Notes: generated by a model from the sequence alone, not told the origin. A DNA stretch of 64,000 nucleotides from DAORHV01 sp964434575 (GCA_964434575.1 CAYSWB010000007.1:7564-71563); one strand, 5' to 3'; numbered from the stretch's first letter, positions 6,396-15,837 are shown. Numbers and translations: made by a program.

Positions 6396-9350
6396 TTACG
6401 GGAGAAGAAGATATGCCACGCCGTTGCCCGGATCGTTGACGACAAGCTGCAGGCCGATCGAGGGGTCGTTGGCGAACGCCAGGAACGCGTTCACCTTTTG
6501 GTGCAGCGAGCCGTTCGGATCACGCTCGATGGTCTGTGTGTTCGTGTCGAAAATCAGGCTGTTGAAGCCCAGTGCCTGGAGGCGCTTGAGCGTGAGCGCG
6601 TGGTCCCGCTCCTGGTTCAAGCAGTTGAAGAACTGCAGCTGGTGGTCGGCCAGGGGGAGGATTTCGCGGTTGCGGGGGATGAAATACGAAATGAACGTGC
6701 CCACGCGGTACGTGTACGGACGGTTCGGCACGGTCTCATGACGCTCCAGCACGTTGTCGCGGATGTCGTCGTAGTGCGGGATGGTCACCTCGCGCAACGC
6801 CTCGGCGGTCACCTTGCCCATCGGGTACTCGAACAGGTTTTTCTGCGTGTCGAACTGCCAGAAGCGGTTCACCAGACACACCAGGATGCTCATGAAGATG
6901 AGCGTGCCGAGCGTGCCGCGGTTCCAGGCGTCCGGCGCGTAGGCGGCCATGGCTTCCAAGATGACCGCGAAGCCGAGGAACATGCCGATGCCGTACCAGG
7001 AGATGCCGTTGGCGACGAGCGACCACTGGATGAAGAACACGATCGTTCCGGCGAACAGGAACCGAAGCCACCTGGCGCGGGGTGTCCAGAAGTACGGAAC
7101 GAGCAACAGGAGGGGCACCAGCAGCAGGAGCGGGATGAACGTGACATAGTAGCCGAACGAGTCGATGTTCATGACCTGGCGCCAAGCCAGCGTGACGTAG
7201 TGGCCGATGCCTTTGTCGAAGCCCCAGTAGCGATCCAACTCCTCGGTGCGGGCCGACGTGGTGCAGGCGGGATGCTTGGGATCCAGCTTGAGTTCCGGCG
7301 GCAGGTAGCGCACCGGCGTGGCCGGATTCAGTTCCGGCGGCAGATCTTCTTTCTGCACGTACGTTACGAACGGTGCAGTGACGTCCTGCGCCTTCAGCAG
7401 ACTGCCGGACGAGAACGGCACGCCGATGGCGGTGGAAAGGTTGTACGCCATCCACGGCGCGCAGGAGATGACAAGGCCGGCGACGAAAATGCCCAGCGAC
7501 TTGCCGGTGGGCACGAGCGCCTGGCGCTTGCGGTAAGCGGCGTATCCCAGGCATCCGAGCCCGGCGACGGTCAGCACGCCCAAGATGACGGCCGGCGAGA
7601 ACAATCCGCCTTCAAGCGCGGCGCGGCTCAAGACCGCCGAAACGTTCAGCGGGCCCTGCGTCAGCAGAATCACGAAGCCGAGCAGCGACATGCCCGCGAA
7701 CGCGAACCAGCCGAGCGCTCCGCCGATCAGCACCGAGAACATCAGAAGGATCGTCAGGATGGCTGTGGGCTTCATCGCGAAACTCAGGCCCGCGAGCAAT
7801 CCGGCGACGAGCAACAGACGCCAGTCATGACGGCCTTGCTCCCCTTCCGTTTCCTCGCGCAGACCAGGCGAACCGAACCACGCCGCGAACAGCGCCAGCA
7901 TCGCCAAGACGCCCGTGAAGAACACCGCGTTGTCGATCTTCATGTCCGCGAACGAGAAGTGCCCGGTCATCGGCAGCATGTAGTACAGCGCTGCTGCGAC
8001 GATGCCGCGGCGCGGGCCCATGAAATTGCGGGCGAACGCATACACCGACAGCAACGCGAACGCGCCGGCCAGCCAGTTGATCTGCATGGCAAGCGTGGAA
8101 CCGGTGGCACTGCCCAAGCCGAAGAGCAGGTAGCCGACGGCCGACAGGTACTCCCACTGGAACTGCGACATCGACGGGATGATGAAGCCGTAGCTGGCCA
8201 GCAGGCGCGGGCGGTTCAAGTAGCTGCCCAGGTCATCCCAACCGATCGGGAAGGGGCGCACGACGTTCAGGAAGTTCAGCGCCAGGTAGCTGACGAGCAG
8301 CCAGGTCAGCGGCACGAACCAATCCTTGCATTGCAGCTCGACGTTTCCGGCGGGTTCCCAGGAGGCCTTGAGCCAGTGCCAGCTCTGCGGGAAGAAAATG
8401 AACGGCGTCAGGAAGAACAGCAGCTGCGTGACGGTCCAGCCGTTGAGCACCACGACGTTCAGCGCGTTGGATACCGCCAAGAAGAAGAGCACGGCGATCC
8501 AGACCAGCGTGCCGATGCCGATGCTGAACACCAGCTCCAGCAACTTCGGCTGCCCGCGCATGCGCAGGGCGAAGACGAGTACCGCGCGGCCCACGGCCAA
8601 CAAGTTCAAGAGGAGGACGAGCAGAAGCAGGAACTGCGCACCGGCACGGGCGAACAGGCTCTGCTGCATGCAGAAGAATTTCAGATCGTAGATGCGCGCT
8701 CCGTTCTGCAGGCGGCCGACTTCACTCAGGCATCCGCGAGACAGCAGGGATTCGTAGTTGGCCCGCAGCTCCACCAATGCTTCGGCACTCGCGCCGCCGT
8801 ACATGGCCTGCGTTGGCTCGTAGAAGCGCGAAAACGGCGCCAGGACGATGTTGTTGTTCTTGTCCATGACGCGCTGGTTCTCCGGGGTATTGGCGTTGTA
8901 CAGCGAGCCCATGGACAACGTGGTGCCGATGAGCCAGACGGAAACGGCAAACAGCGCCACCAAAAAGATGGGGCGGAGCTTGAAGGTGAAAGCGAACCGT
9001 CCGGTGGTGAAACCGCCGAACAGGATGAAGCCCAGATAGGCGAGCGCGGAAATGATGACGTACGGAAGGAACGGGCTGCCGGTCTTCAGCACGCCGCCGA
9101 TGAACGAGAAGAAGAACGCGGAACCGCGGCACAGCAGCATGCCGTGCGTCATGGTGGATCCGCAGGTCTGGTTCAGCGCCTCCACCTGCGCCTGCGTGGC
9201 GTAGACCATCTGGTGGATGGGAACGCCGATGTACGCCAGCAGCGTGTAACCGCCCCAGAAGATCGTGAGGGCGAAGAGCGAGACGCTCAAAATGAAGATG
9301 GTGCGCTGCGAAAGGTGCATAAGTGGCTGTACCATACCCGAAAAACCCAT
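6396..9350 (-). CDS. Large multi-pass membrane protein, PMT/ArnT-like glycosyltransferase
   Basis: About 984 aa with some 15-20 hydrophobic helices. After a first group of helices (to about residue 380), the segment containing RPFPIGWDDLGSYLNRP has an acidic pair in the first extracellular loop, as expected for GT-C enzymes using polyprenyl-phosphate sugars. A soluble C-terminal part (about 830-980) ends the protein. The stop abuts the start of the GT2 gene that would make its donor, so the two are likely an operon. The start is uncertain: a TTG at 9365, ATG at 9350, 9335 or 9320 are all in frame. The last has TATGGT 10 nt before it, the spacing of other leaderless starts here. The acceptor is unknown. 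Confidence 0.82.
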   Translation of the reverse strand: MGFSGMVQPLMHLSQRTIFILSVSLFALTIFWGGYTLLAYIGVPIHQMVYATQAQVEALNQTCGSTMTHGMLLCRGSAFFFSFIGGVLKTGSPFLPYVIISALAYLGFILFGGFTTGRFAFTFKLRPIFLVALFAVSVWLIGTTLSMGSLYNANTPENQRVMDKNNNIVLAPFSRFYEPTQAMYGGASAEALVELRANYESLLSRGCLSEVGRLQNGARIYDLKFFCMQQSLFARAGAQFLLLLVLLLNLLAVGRAVLVFALRMRGQPKLLELVFSIGIGTLVWIAVLFFLAVSNALNVVVLNGWTVTQLLFFLTPFIFFPQSWHWLKASWEPAGNVELQCKDWFVPLTWLLVSYLALNFLNVVRPFPIGWDDLGSYLNRPRLLASYGFIIPSMSQFQWEYLSAVGYLLFGLGSATGSTLAMQINWLAGAFALLSVYAFARNFMGPRRGIVAAALYYMLPMTGHFSFADMKIDNAVFFTGVLAMLALFAAWFGSPGLREETEGEQGRHDWRLLLVAGLLAGLSFAMKPTAILTILLMFSVLIGGALGWFAFAGMSLLGFVILLTQGPLNVSAVLSRAALEGGLFSPAVILGVLTVAGLGCLGYAAYRKRQALVPTGKSLGIFVAGLVISCAPWMAYNLSTAIGVPFSSGSLLKAQDVTAPFVTYVQKEDLPPELNPATPVRYLPPELKLDPKHPACTTSARTEELDRYWGFDKGIGHYVTLAWRQVMNIDSFGYYVTFIPLLLLVPLLLLVPYFWTPRARWLRFLFAGTIVFFIQWSLVANGISWYGIGMFLGFAVILEAMAAYAPDAWNRGTLGTLIFMSILVCLVNRFWQFDTQKNLFEYPMGKVTAEALREVTIPHYDDIRDNVLERHETVPNRPYTYRVGTFISYFIPRNREILPLADHQLQFFNCLNQERDHALTLKRLQALGFNSLIFDTNTQTIERDPNGSLHQKVNAFLAFANDPSIGLQLVVNDPGNGVAYLLLP

Positions 9351-9400
9351 TTTCAGCGAAGTCAAAGCGATCGGATTCGCCCGGCGCGTGAATATGGAGA

Positions 9401-9428
9401 GACTCCAGGGGGACGGCCCCCTGGAGTC
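9401..9428. terminator. Perfect 12-bp hairpin upstream of the large membrane protein gene
   Basis: GACTCCAGGGGG (9401-9412) and its complement (9417-9428) flank a 4-nt loop. The hairpin lies between the stop of a small gene (9461) and the start of the large membrane protein (9350), both on the minus strand. A second, smaller stem follows at 9432-9447. No T-run follows on either strand, so it may be a processing or attenuator structure rather than a terminator. Confidence 0.45.
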
Positions 9429-9460
9429 AATCGCGGAGCGGACTCCGCGTTACCCCTAGG

Positions 9461-9685
9461 TCACTTCAGGCCCAACATCATGATGGTCGCTCCGGCGATG
9501 AGCAGGCAGACGCCCTTTCCGACCTCGATCAGCCACCTCGTCGGCAGCCGGTTCGGGTCGCCGCGCATCTTGTTGGCGCGGAAGGCGTAACTGCACGACA
9601 TCACCATCAGGAGCAGTCCCATCCAAAACTCGGGCTTCATGCTAGACACCAGCGGCCTAAGGAACAGAGGGTGAGTGCCCTCCAT
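9461..9685 (-). CDS. Small membrane protein, unknown
   Basis: 74 aa with two hydrophobic segments (about 18-36 and 53-72) and a basic loop between them. No family is recognised. The first ATG (9685) sits 4 nt after a TATTAT box in a strongly AT-rich island, so a leaderless transcript would start at or just before it. An alternative ATG at 9640 gives 59 aa and would leave a leader. It is divergent from sufS. Coding status is fairly likely because the hydrophobic pattern is clean and the island is promoter-like. Confidence 0.55.
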   Translation of the reverse strand: MEGTHPLFLRPLVSSMKPEFWMGLLLMVMSCSYAFRANKMRGDPNRLPTRWLIEVGKGVCLLIAGATIMMLGLK

Positions 9686-9718
9686 ATATATAATACAATA
9701 TTTATATTATTTTGGCTA
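9686..9718 (-). promoter_or_regulatory. AT-rich promoter island, leaderless type
   Basis: About 33 bp of nearly pure A+T. On the minus strand it contains AATATTGTATTATATAT running into the ATG at 9685, with TATTAT as the -10 box 4 nt from the start codon. No good -35 box is visible. Closely similar islands precede the genes at 45273 and 54633. Confidence 0.5.
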
Positions 9719-9758
9719 TTCAACAGTCAGAATCGCGGATACGCTAGGATGCCCGCGT

Positions 9759-10982
9759 ATGGCCTATAACGCCGCTTCCGTCCGCCGGCAGTTCCCCATC
9801 TTCGAGCAACCGCTCGACGGGAACCCTCTTGTGTACCTGGATACCGCCGCCACGAGCCAGAAGCCGATCGCCGTGCTGGATGCCATGACCGGCTACTACG
9901 CCTACGCGAACGCCAACGTGAACCGCGGCGTGCACCCGCTGGCCGAACGCGCGACCGATGCCTACGAGGGTGCGCGCAAACGCGTGGCCGCTTTCGTGAA
10001 CGCAAAGCACGCGCATGAAGTGATCTTCACGCGCAACGCGACGGAAGCGATCAACTTGGTCGCAAAGTCGTGGGGCATGTCGCTGAAGAAAGGCGACGGC
10101 ATCGCGCTGTCCGTGCTCGAGCACCACAGCAACATCGTCCCGTGGCTGCAGCTGAAGCAGGAACGCGGCATCACGCTGCATTGGATCGACATCGACGACG
10201 CGGGCCGCATCAAACTGGATGAGTTGCAGAAAGCACTCGCGACGAAGAAGGTGAAGCTCGTGTCGTTGACCGGCATGAGCAACGTGCTCGGCACGCTCAC
10301 GCCGCTCGGCGAGATCGTGGACATGGCGCACCAACACGGCGCCAAGGTACTGGCGGACGCCGCGCAATTGGCCGTGCACAGAACGATCGACGTGCAAACT
10401 CTCGACGTCGATTTTTTGGCATTTTCCGGCCATAAACTCTACGGCCCGACAGGCATCGGCGTGTTATTCGGCAAGCAGGAGCTGCTCAAAAAGATGCCGC
10501 CGTTTTTGGGTGGCGGAGACATGATCCAGACCGTGACCGCCGACGGCTTCACGCCGGCCGAACTTCCCCGGACATTCGAGGCCGGCACTCCTCCGGTGGC
10601 CGAGGCGGTGGGACTGCATGCCGCGCTGGACTGGATGGAGCGAACCGGACGCGCCGACATCGAAGCGCATGAACACGAACTCATCGCGTACGCGGCCAAG
10701 AAACTCGGCGCCATCAAAGGACTGACGCTGTTGGGTGATCCGGCGAACGCGCGCGGCTGCCTGAGCTTCACGCTCGAGCGCGTGCATCCCCACGACCTCA
10801 CGGAAATTTTGGGGCGGAAAGGCATCTGCCTGCGCGCGGGCCATCACTGCACGCAGCCGCTCCACAAGCGTCTCGGCATCGCCGCGAGCGCCCGCTTGTC
10901 CGTGGGCGCGTACAACACGAAGGAAGACATCGATGCCTGCGCCGCGGGCATCGAGGAAGCCAAGAAGATTCTCAAAGCCTGA
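9759..10982 (+). CDS. sufS: Cysteine desulfurase, SufS type
   Basis: 407 aa, pyridoxal-phosphate dependent. It takes sulfur from cysteine as an enzyme persulfide for iron-sulfur cluster assembly. Visible signatures are YLDTAATSQKP near the N-terminus, NVNRGVHPLAERAT, the PLP lysine in FSGHKLYGPTG (Lys226) and the persulfide Cys364 in RAGHHCTQPL. That last context is the short-loop group II (SufS/CsdA) form. The longer upstream frame is ignored because family alignments begin near MAYNAASVRRQFPIF. sufU follows after 2 nt, forming a minimal SufS-SufU module with no sufB, C or D in this window. Confidence 0.95.
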   Translation: MAYNAASVRRQFPIFEQPLDGNPLVYLDTAATSQKPIAVLDAMTGYYAYANANVNRGVHPLAERATDAYEGARKRVAAFVNAKHAHEVIFTRNATEAINLVAKSWGMSLKKGDGIALSVLEHHSNIVPWLQLKQERGITLHWIDIDDAGRIKLDELQKALATKKVKLVSLTGMSNVLGTLTPLGEIVDMAHQHGAKVLADAAQLAVHRTIDVQTLDVDFLAFSGHKLYGPTGIGVLFGKQELLKKMPPFLGGGDMIQTVTADGFTPAELPRTFEAGTPPVAEAVGLHAALDWMERTGRADIEAHEHELIAYAAKKLGAIKGLTLLGDPANARGCLSFTLERVHPHDLTEILGRKGICLRAGHHCTQPLHKRLGIAASARLSVGAYNTKEDIDACAAGIEEAKKILKA

Positions 10983-10984
10983 TC

Positions 10985-11398
10985 ATGGATCTGTACGCCG
11001 ACAACATCCTCGACCACTACCGCCACCCGCGCGGGCAGCAGCCGCTGAAGAAGTTCGATGCCGAACGCAACGAAGAGAATCTAAGCTGCGGTGACGAACT
11101 TGCCGTGCGGCTGAAGATCGAGAAGGACACGATCGCTGGCGTGAGCTGGGAGGGCACCGGCTGCGCCATCAGCCAGGCGGCCATGTCGATGCTGAGCGAG
11201 GAACTGACAGGGATGACCGTCGAAGCGGCGGGGAATCTGAAGCCCGAACGCATCTATGAACTGCTGGGCGTTCCGGTGGGACCGCGCCGGTTCAAATGCG
11301 CCCTTTTAAGCTTGCACACGCTGAAAAACGCCCTTCGCGTCCACGCCAGGAAAGAACCGCAAGGTTGGCTGGACACCGTGGCGCTCGACAATGACTAG
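10985..11398 (+). CDS. sufU: Iron-sulfur assembly scaffold or sulfur-transfer protein SufU
   Basis: 137 aa. The SufU/IscU fold is shown by three conserved cysteines, Cys35 (SCGD), Cys60 (GCAISQAAMSM) and Cys105 (RFKCALLSL), with Asp37 next to the first. Together these bind zinc in SufU, which accepts persulfide sulfur from SufS. It lies 2 nt downstream of sufS and is surely co-transcribed. The extra residues between the second and third cysteines (about 44) are in the SufU rather than IscU range. Confidence 0.93.
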   Translation: MDLYADNILDHYRHPRGQQPLKKFDAERNEENLSCGDELAVRLKIEKDTIAGVSWEGTGCAISQAAMSMLSEELTGMTVEAAGNLKPERIYELLGVPVGPRRFKCALLSLHTLKNALRVHARKEPQGWLDTVALDND

Positions 11399-11461
11399 TC
11401 ACCTTAGTACACTCTCCAGGCTCTTTTGACGACGTCAGTAAAAGTATCGACCGATAGATAA

Positions 11462-11536
11462 GCCGCCCTAGCTCAGTGGTAGAGCACGTCCATGGTAAGG
11501 ACGGGGTCACGAGTTCAATCCTCGTGGGCGGCTCCA
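11462..11536 (+). tRNA. tRNA-Thr (GGT)
   Basis: A complete cloverleaf. Acceptor GCCGCCC pairs with GGGCGGC, the D-arm is GCTC/GAGC, the anticodon stem is CGTCC/GGACG with loop ATGGTAA (anticodon GGT), and the T-arm is ACGAG/CTCGT around TTCAATC. The discriminator is T and the CCA end is encoded. TTGACG at 11426-11431 may be its -35 box. Confidence 0.96.
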
Positions 11537-11578
11537 GTTTTTCAGCGTGGTCGCCCTGGCTCATTGCCGGTGGCCGTG

Positions 11579-12574
11579 TTATTCGCACGTGGAATTACAC
11601 CCGACACCCTGACAATCGGAACGGAGAACCGGCTCCAGATCCGGACAGCAGAAACGTGGCACGCCATCCTGCGGAGGAATGGAAAGATTCACGATTCCGC
11701 CTTTTTCGATGCAATTTTCGCCGGGCACGGTCTTCTGACAGATGCCCATGCCGGCATTCCCCTGCGGTATCCAGGAGAGTCCGGAACAACAGCTGTTTTC
11801 CGGCATCACGTTCGTCAGCACTCCTTCCTGTATGCATGCCATGGGAATCTCCGGAGCAGGTTGGAGACCGACTTTTCCGTATGCATTCATTGCACCAAGA
11901 ATGATCTTTACCGCTTCTGCGCGGTTCAGGGAGTCGGTCGGGCGGAATGTGCCGGTGGGCCTGCCCGAACCGTCGGTATCGCCGCTGAGAATGCCTGCGT
12001 CGGTCATCCGCAGGATGGAAAGCACCGTTGGGTCCGGCGTCACATGTTCCACTAAATCGGGCACATCCGAATACGGATTCGGCGGGAATTCGGCTTTCGT
12101 CATCGGATTCGACCAGTCGATTCTGAACGCGCTTCCCACCATGGCAGCCATTTCCTCCCGGGTGATCGGGCGGTCAAATGTCCGTTGATCTCCAAGACCG
12201 AATACGACGCTGAAATCCGCGGGGATGCCGAAATCGCCCTGCAGATTGATGGTGAGGTACGGACATACCCAATGCGTGCATCCTTCGATACCCGCTTCCC
12301 GCAGCGATTCGTCGGTGCCCTTTTGGTAACCAGCTGCCTCGGCGGTCATCTTGTATGCCTCGGCGGCCGTGACGGAATCTGCCGGACCGAACATCCTGGT
12401 GGTATTGCCCTTCGAATCTTTGTATCCGCTCGCTATGCCGGCATCGACGGCCTGCTGGATGGAAGCGGCGAACCACGCCCCAGGCGGAACATCCGTGAAG
12501 GTGATCGGGGCTGCCAGCGCACCCGTTACAAAAAGGAGTGAGATTGCCGCGGCTGATGCGATGTTGAATTTCAT
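11579..12574 (-). CDS. Exported SLH-domain protein with Cys-rich C-terminus
   Basis: 331 aa. A signal peptide (MKFNIASAAAISLLFVTGALA) is followed by TFTDVPPGAWFAASIQQAVDAGI, a classic S-layer homology start. At least two SLH-type repeats are present: residues about 25-85, then a degenerate one with YSDVPD and ITDAGILSGDTDG-like spacing at about 165-235, including FRPTDSLNRAEAVKII. The last 90 residues hold about a dozen cysteines (ENSCCSG, RFCCPDLE, GCNSTCE), suggesting a disulfide-rich extracellular module. SLH domains bind pyruvylated or secondary wall polymers, so it probably attaches to the cell surface. No partner gene is adjacent. Confidence 0.88.
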   Translation of the reverse strand: MKFNIASAAAISLLFVTGALAAPITFTDVPPGAWFAASIQQAVDAGIASGYKDSKGNTTRMFGPADSVTAAEAYKMTAEAAGYQKGTDESLREAGIEGCTHWVCPYLTINLQGDFGIPADFSVVFGLGDQRTFDRPITREEMAAMVGSAFRIDWSNPMTKAEFPPNPYSDVPDLVEHVTPDPTVLSILRMTDAGILSGDTDGSGRPTGTFRPTDSLNRAEAVKIILGAMNAYGKVGLQPAPEIPMACIQEGVLTNVMPENSCCSGLSWIPQGNAGMGICQKTVPGENCIEKGGIVNLSIPPQDGVPRFCCPDLEPVLRSDCQGVGCNSTCE

Positions 12575-12675
12575 GGCAGGAGCTTAACGGTATGTTCGCC
12601 GCAGAGCCAACGGCGGCCTCGCTTCAACCTCCCGAATCCGACTGTCGCGCAAGACGCCGCACAGGACATGCAAAC

Positions 12676-12704
12676 TTGACTTTGCCGCATGAGGACTGTA
12701 AAAA
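12676..12704 (+). promoter_or_regulatory. Sigma70-type promoter of the carbamoyltransferase gene
   Basis: TTGACT (12676-12681), a 17-nt spacer and TAAAAA (12699-12704) end 9 nt before the ATG at 12714. Transcription would start 2-3 nt before the start codon, an almost leaderless mRNA. Confidence 0.7.
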
Positions 12705-12713
12705 GTCCGCCCT

Positions 12714-13679
12714 ATGCCTCCATTCCATCTCAACCGTACTTCCGATTTGAGCCTCGACGAGCTCGATTCGCTGCTCGCCGAAAGCAAGCGCGTCGCCGAG
12801 CGCGTGCGCACCAAAACGCCCGAGCCCAGCACCCCGATGCGCGACCAAATGGCACTGTGGCTTTCCACGAAGGACTCCTTCCGCACCGCCAGCTCCATCC
12901 AGGCCGCCGTCACGCGCTTGGGCGGCAACGTGATGCCGTACACGAACCTGTTGAGCAGTGAGACCAAGGAAATGCGCGAGCCGCTGGCACACCTCGTCGG
13001 TTGCGCCGACGCCATGGGATACCGCGTCGCCTTCGCCCGCCTGCACACGCAGCAGCAGACCCTCGAAATGATCGGCGCCTCCAAAAACATGGCCATCATC
13101 AACGCGCTGAACGACAAAGACCATCCGCTGCAATCATTCGCCGATGCCGCCGCCCTGGAAGAGCGCACAGGCGTCAGCAAGGGCAAGAAGGTGGTGTTCA
13201 TGGGACCCGGCAACAACAACGTCACCGTTTCTCTGGCCGAAGTCGCCGCCATGCGCGGCTGGGAATTCATCCACACCGGCCCGCAGGGTCACCGCATCCC
13301 GGAAGACCGTTTTGAGGAGCTGCAGGAGCTGGCCCGCAAGGGCGGCGGTTCCGTGCGCTACGTCGAAGACTGGAGCGAGGCCGTGCCGGACGCGACCATG
13401 GTGTACACCGACGTTCACGCGTCCATGGGCCAGAAGGATCAGGCCACCCAGCTGAAGAAGATGCTGGCCGGCTACAAGCTGACCCAGGCGGTGATGGACC
13501 GCGCCGGACCGCAGGCCCTCATCGGCCACTGCCTCCCGGCCGAAGACGCCGAGATCGACGTCCACTTGGCCGACATCGACCATCCGCAGTCCATCATCTA
13601 CCCGATCGCCGGCTACCGCGCGCACACCGCCACGGCGCTGCTGCGCATGATCGCCGAAGGCAAGCTGAAGGCCCGTTAG
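12714..13679 (+). CDS. Ornithine-carbamoyltransferase-like protein (divergent)
   Basis: 321 aa, a normal length for the family. It has HPLQ (137-140, the carbamoyl-phosphate domain motif usually HPxQ), DVHASMG (OTC-like DVWxSMG) and GHCLPA (271-276, the HCLP ornithine-site motif). The usual carbamoyl-phosphate loop STRTRxS is altered to DSFRTASS (54-61). Ornithine transcarbamylase makes citrulline from ornithine and carbamoyl phosphate, or runs backwards in arginine fermentation. No other arginine gene is nearby, so the role is open; a different amine substrate is possible. It has its own promoter with a near-leaderless start. Confidence 0.85.
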   Translation: MPPFHLNRTSDLSLDELDSLLAESKRVAERVRTKTPEPSTPMRDQMALWLSTKDSFRTASSIQAAVTRLGGNVMPYTNLLSSETKEMREPLAHLVGCADAMGYRVAFARLHTQQQTLEMIGASKNMAIINALNDKDHPLQSFADAAALEERTGVSKGKKVVFMGPGNNNVTVSLAEVAAMRGWEFIHTGPQGHRIPEDRFEELQELARKGGGSVRYVEDWSEAVPDATMVYTDVHASMGQKDQATQLKKMLAGYKLTQAVMDRAGPQALIGHCLPAEDAEIDVHLADIDHPQSIIYPIAGYRAHTATALLRMIAEGKLKAR

Positions 13680-13738
13680 GACCCCGCCAAAAGCAGGTGC
13701 ATGACAAGTCCTTTTGACGTACACTGGCCGACCTTTCG

Positions 13739-15817
13739 ATGGAAACCCTCCGTTCCATCCTCGGCTGGACCTGGCGCACCATGGTGCAGGCGTTTTTCGC
13801 CACACTGGCGCTCGTCACCATCGTGGGCGTGTGGGGCTACACCAGCGCGATGGCGATTTTGCAGTACACGCCCGAACTGGACCTCACGCGTCTGAAACTG
13901 AAGCAGAGCGTGCGGATCTTAGACCGCCGCGGCGGCGACCTCTACCGGTTCTACGATGAAGAAGATCGTTTCTACCTGCCGGGAGAGGAGATCCCGCAGA
14001 TCGTGAAAGACGCGTTCGTCGCCATCGAGGATGAACGCTTCTTCACCCGCAACACATGCATCGACATCCGCGCGATCCTGCGCGCGGCGAACGTGAACCT
14101 GTTCGGCGACGACGGCCGCACCGAAGGCGCGTCCACCATCACGCAGCAGCTGGTGCGCAACCTGTACCTCACGCGCGAAAAGACCATCGACCGCAAGCTG
14201 AAGGAAATCGACCTGGCATGCCAGCTGGAACAGGCGGTGCCCAAAGACGAGATCCTGACGATCTACCTGAACCAGCTGCCGTTCGGCAACAACGCGTTCG
14301 GCATCGAACAAGCGGCGCAGACGTACTTCGGCACGTCGGCCGCCGACGTGTCGCTGGCGCAGGCCGCGGTGCTGGCATCCATTCCGCAGCGCAACTCGTA
14401 CTTCAACCCGTACGGCACGCACGACCGCACGGCAGTGGACCACGACGCCGTCCGCAAGCTGCGCACCGGTGAAATGGACCCGGCGACCCTCAGCGCCGAC
14501 CAGGTGAAGATCGGCCTGCTGAGTCGCGTGCAACGCACGCCGGCCGGGCTCATCCGCATCCCGGGCCGCGCCGAACTGGTGCTGGACGCCATGAAGCGCA
14601 ACGGATTCATCTCCGAAACGGAGCACGCCGAGGCACTGCGCGAGATTCCCAGGGTTTCCTTCAAGCCGGCCAAGCACCCCATCGCCGCGCCGCACTTCAC
14701 GCTGCGCGTCCGCCAGGAAATCGATTCCCTGCTCGGCGGCCTGGACCGCTCCGAGCGCTGGCTGACCGAAGGCATGGAGGTGCACACCACGCTGGACCCG
14801 GTGCTGCAGTGGATCGCCGAAGACGTGACGGAGCAGGCGCTCCCCCGCTTGAACGGGGCCGGCATCCGCAACGTGGCGCTGGTGGCCATCGACCGCAAGA
14901 CGCGCCAGGTACTGGCGTACGTGGGCAACGCGGATTACTTCGGCGAGAGCGACACGGGGCAGATCGATATGGCCGCCACGCCGCGCCAGCCCGGGTCGAG
15001 CTTCAAGCCCATCGTGTACTCGGCGCTGTTCGAAGACGGCTACGGCCCGGACAGTTTCATCGAAGACTCGCCGATCCACATCGGCAACAACGTGCCCAAG
15101 AACTACGACGGCAACTTCCGCGGCTGGATGAGCGTGAAGAAAGCGCTCGGCGGCTCGCGCAACATCCCGGCCATCAACGCCTTCCTGGCCGTCGGCGGCG
15201 AGGAGCGCGTGCTGGACCTGGCAGCCCGCATGGGCGCCCCGGCGCCGCTCCAGTACAAGCTGCAGCAGGAGTTAAAGGGGCGCGATTTCGTCTACGGCTG
15301 GCCGCTGGCCATCGGCTCGGCCGAGGTGCCGCTGGTGGAAATGGTGCAGGCGTACGCGACGATTTCCGAGCACGGCCAGTTCCGTCCGCTGCAGTCCATC
15401 TGCAAGCTGACCACGCGCAACGGCGACCACGAACGGATCTTGCCGTCGGGCCCCACCACGCAGGCGGTACTGCCGCAGGCCGCCGACGGCGTGGATGAAG
15501 TCCTGCGCGACGACGACAGCAAGCCGAGCGGCTACTGGCGCGACATTTTGAACATCCCTGGTATGGACCTGGGCGCCAAGACCGGTACCAGCAACCTGTG
15601 CTTCGAGCGCGACCAGGCCGGCCGCTGCCGCGAGTACGCGGTCAGCAACATCTGGACCATCGGCTACAACGAGGAGATGGTGGTGGGCGTGTGGGCGGGC
15701 AACGCAGACGGCGCGCCGCTGGGCGAGCTGGTGGACGGACTGACCGAAGCCGCGCCGATCTGGCGCGAGTTCCTCATTCGGGCGAGCAAGTTCTACCAGT
15801 CGCAGGATCACTGCTGA
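13739..15817 (+). CDS. Penicillin-binding protein 1A, class A
   Basis: 692 aa, bifunctional peptidoglycan synthase at the outer face of the membrane. It has an N-terminal signal anchor (about 14-38). The glycosyltransferase (GT51) domain shows IEDERFF with catalytic Glu97, then STITQQLVRN and KEILTIYLNQ-like motifs. The transpeptidase domain has the nucleophile in PGSSFK (Ser420-x-x-Lys423), SRN and KTGTSN. A second class A PBP with a long extra C-terminus is encoded at 38685-41900. TACACT lies 13 nt before the ATG. The TMTC-like gene follows after 20 nt. Confidence 0.96.
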   Translation: METLRSILGWTWRTMVQAFFATLALVTIVGVWGYTSAMAILQYTPELDLTRLKLKQSVRILDRRGGDLYRFYDEEDRFYLPGEEIPQIVKDAFVAIEDERFFTRNTCIDIRAILRAANVNLFGDDGRTEGASTITQQLVRNLYLTREKTIDRKLKEIDLACQLEQAVPKDEILTIYLNQLPFGNNAFGIEQAAQTYFGTSAADVSLAQAAVLASIPQRNSYFNPYGTHDRTAVDHDAVRKLRTGEMDPATLSADQVKIGLLSRVQRTPAGLIRIPGRAELVLDAMKRNGFISETEHAEALREIPRVSFKPAKHPIAAPHFTLRVRQEIDSLLGGLDRSERWLTEGMEVHTTLDPVLQWIAEDVTEQALPRLNGAGIRNVALVAIDRKTRQVLAYVGNADYFGESDTGQIDMAATPRQPGSSFKPIVYSALFEDGYGPDSFIEDSPIHIGNNVPKNYDGNFRGWMSVKKALGGSRNIPAINAFLAVGGEERVLDLAARMGAPAPLQYKLQQELKGRDFVYGWPLAIGSAEVPLVEMVQAYATISEHGQFRPLQSICKLTTRNGDHERILPSGPTTQAVLPQAADGVDEVLRDDDSKPSGYWRDILNIPGMDLGAKTGTSNLCFERDQAGRCREYAVSNIWTIGYNEEMVVGVWAGNADGAPLGELVDGLTEAAPIWREFLIRASKFYQSQDHC

Positions 15818-15837
15818 AAGCCGCTATACTGCGGACC

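Noticed and set aside
6108..9590. 1160-aa plus-strand frame
   Set aside because: Antisense shadow of the large membrane protein and GT2 genes. The composition (Gln, Arg, His) is that of a GC-rich reverse frame.
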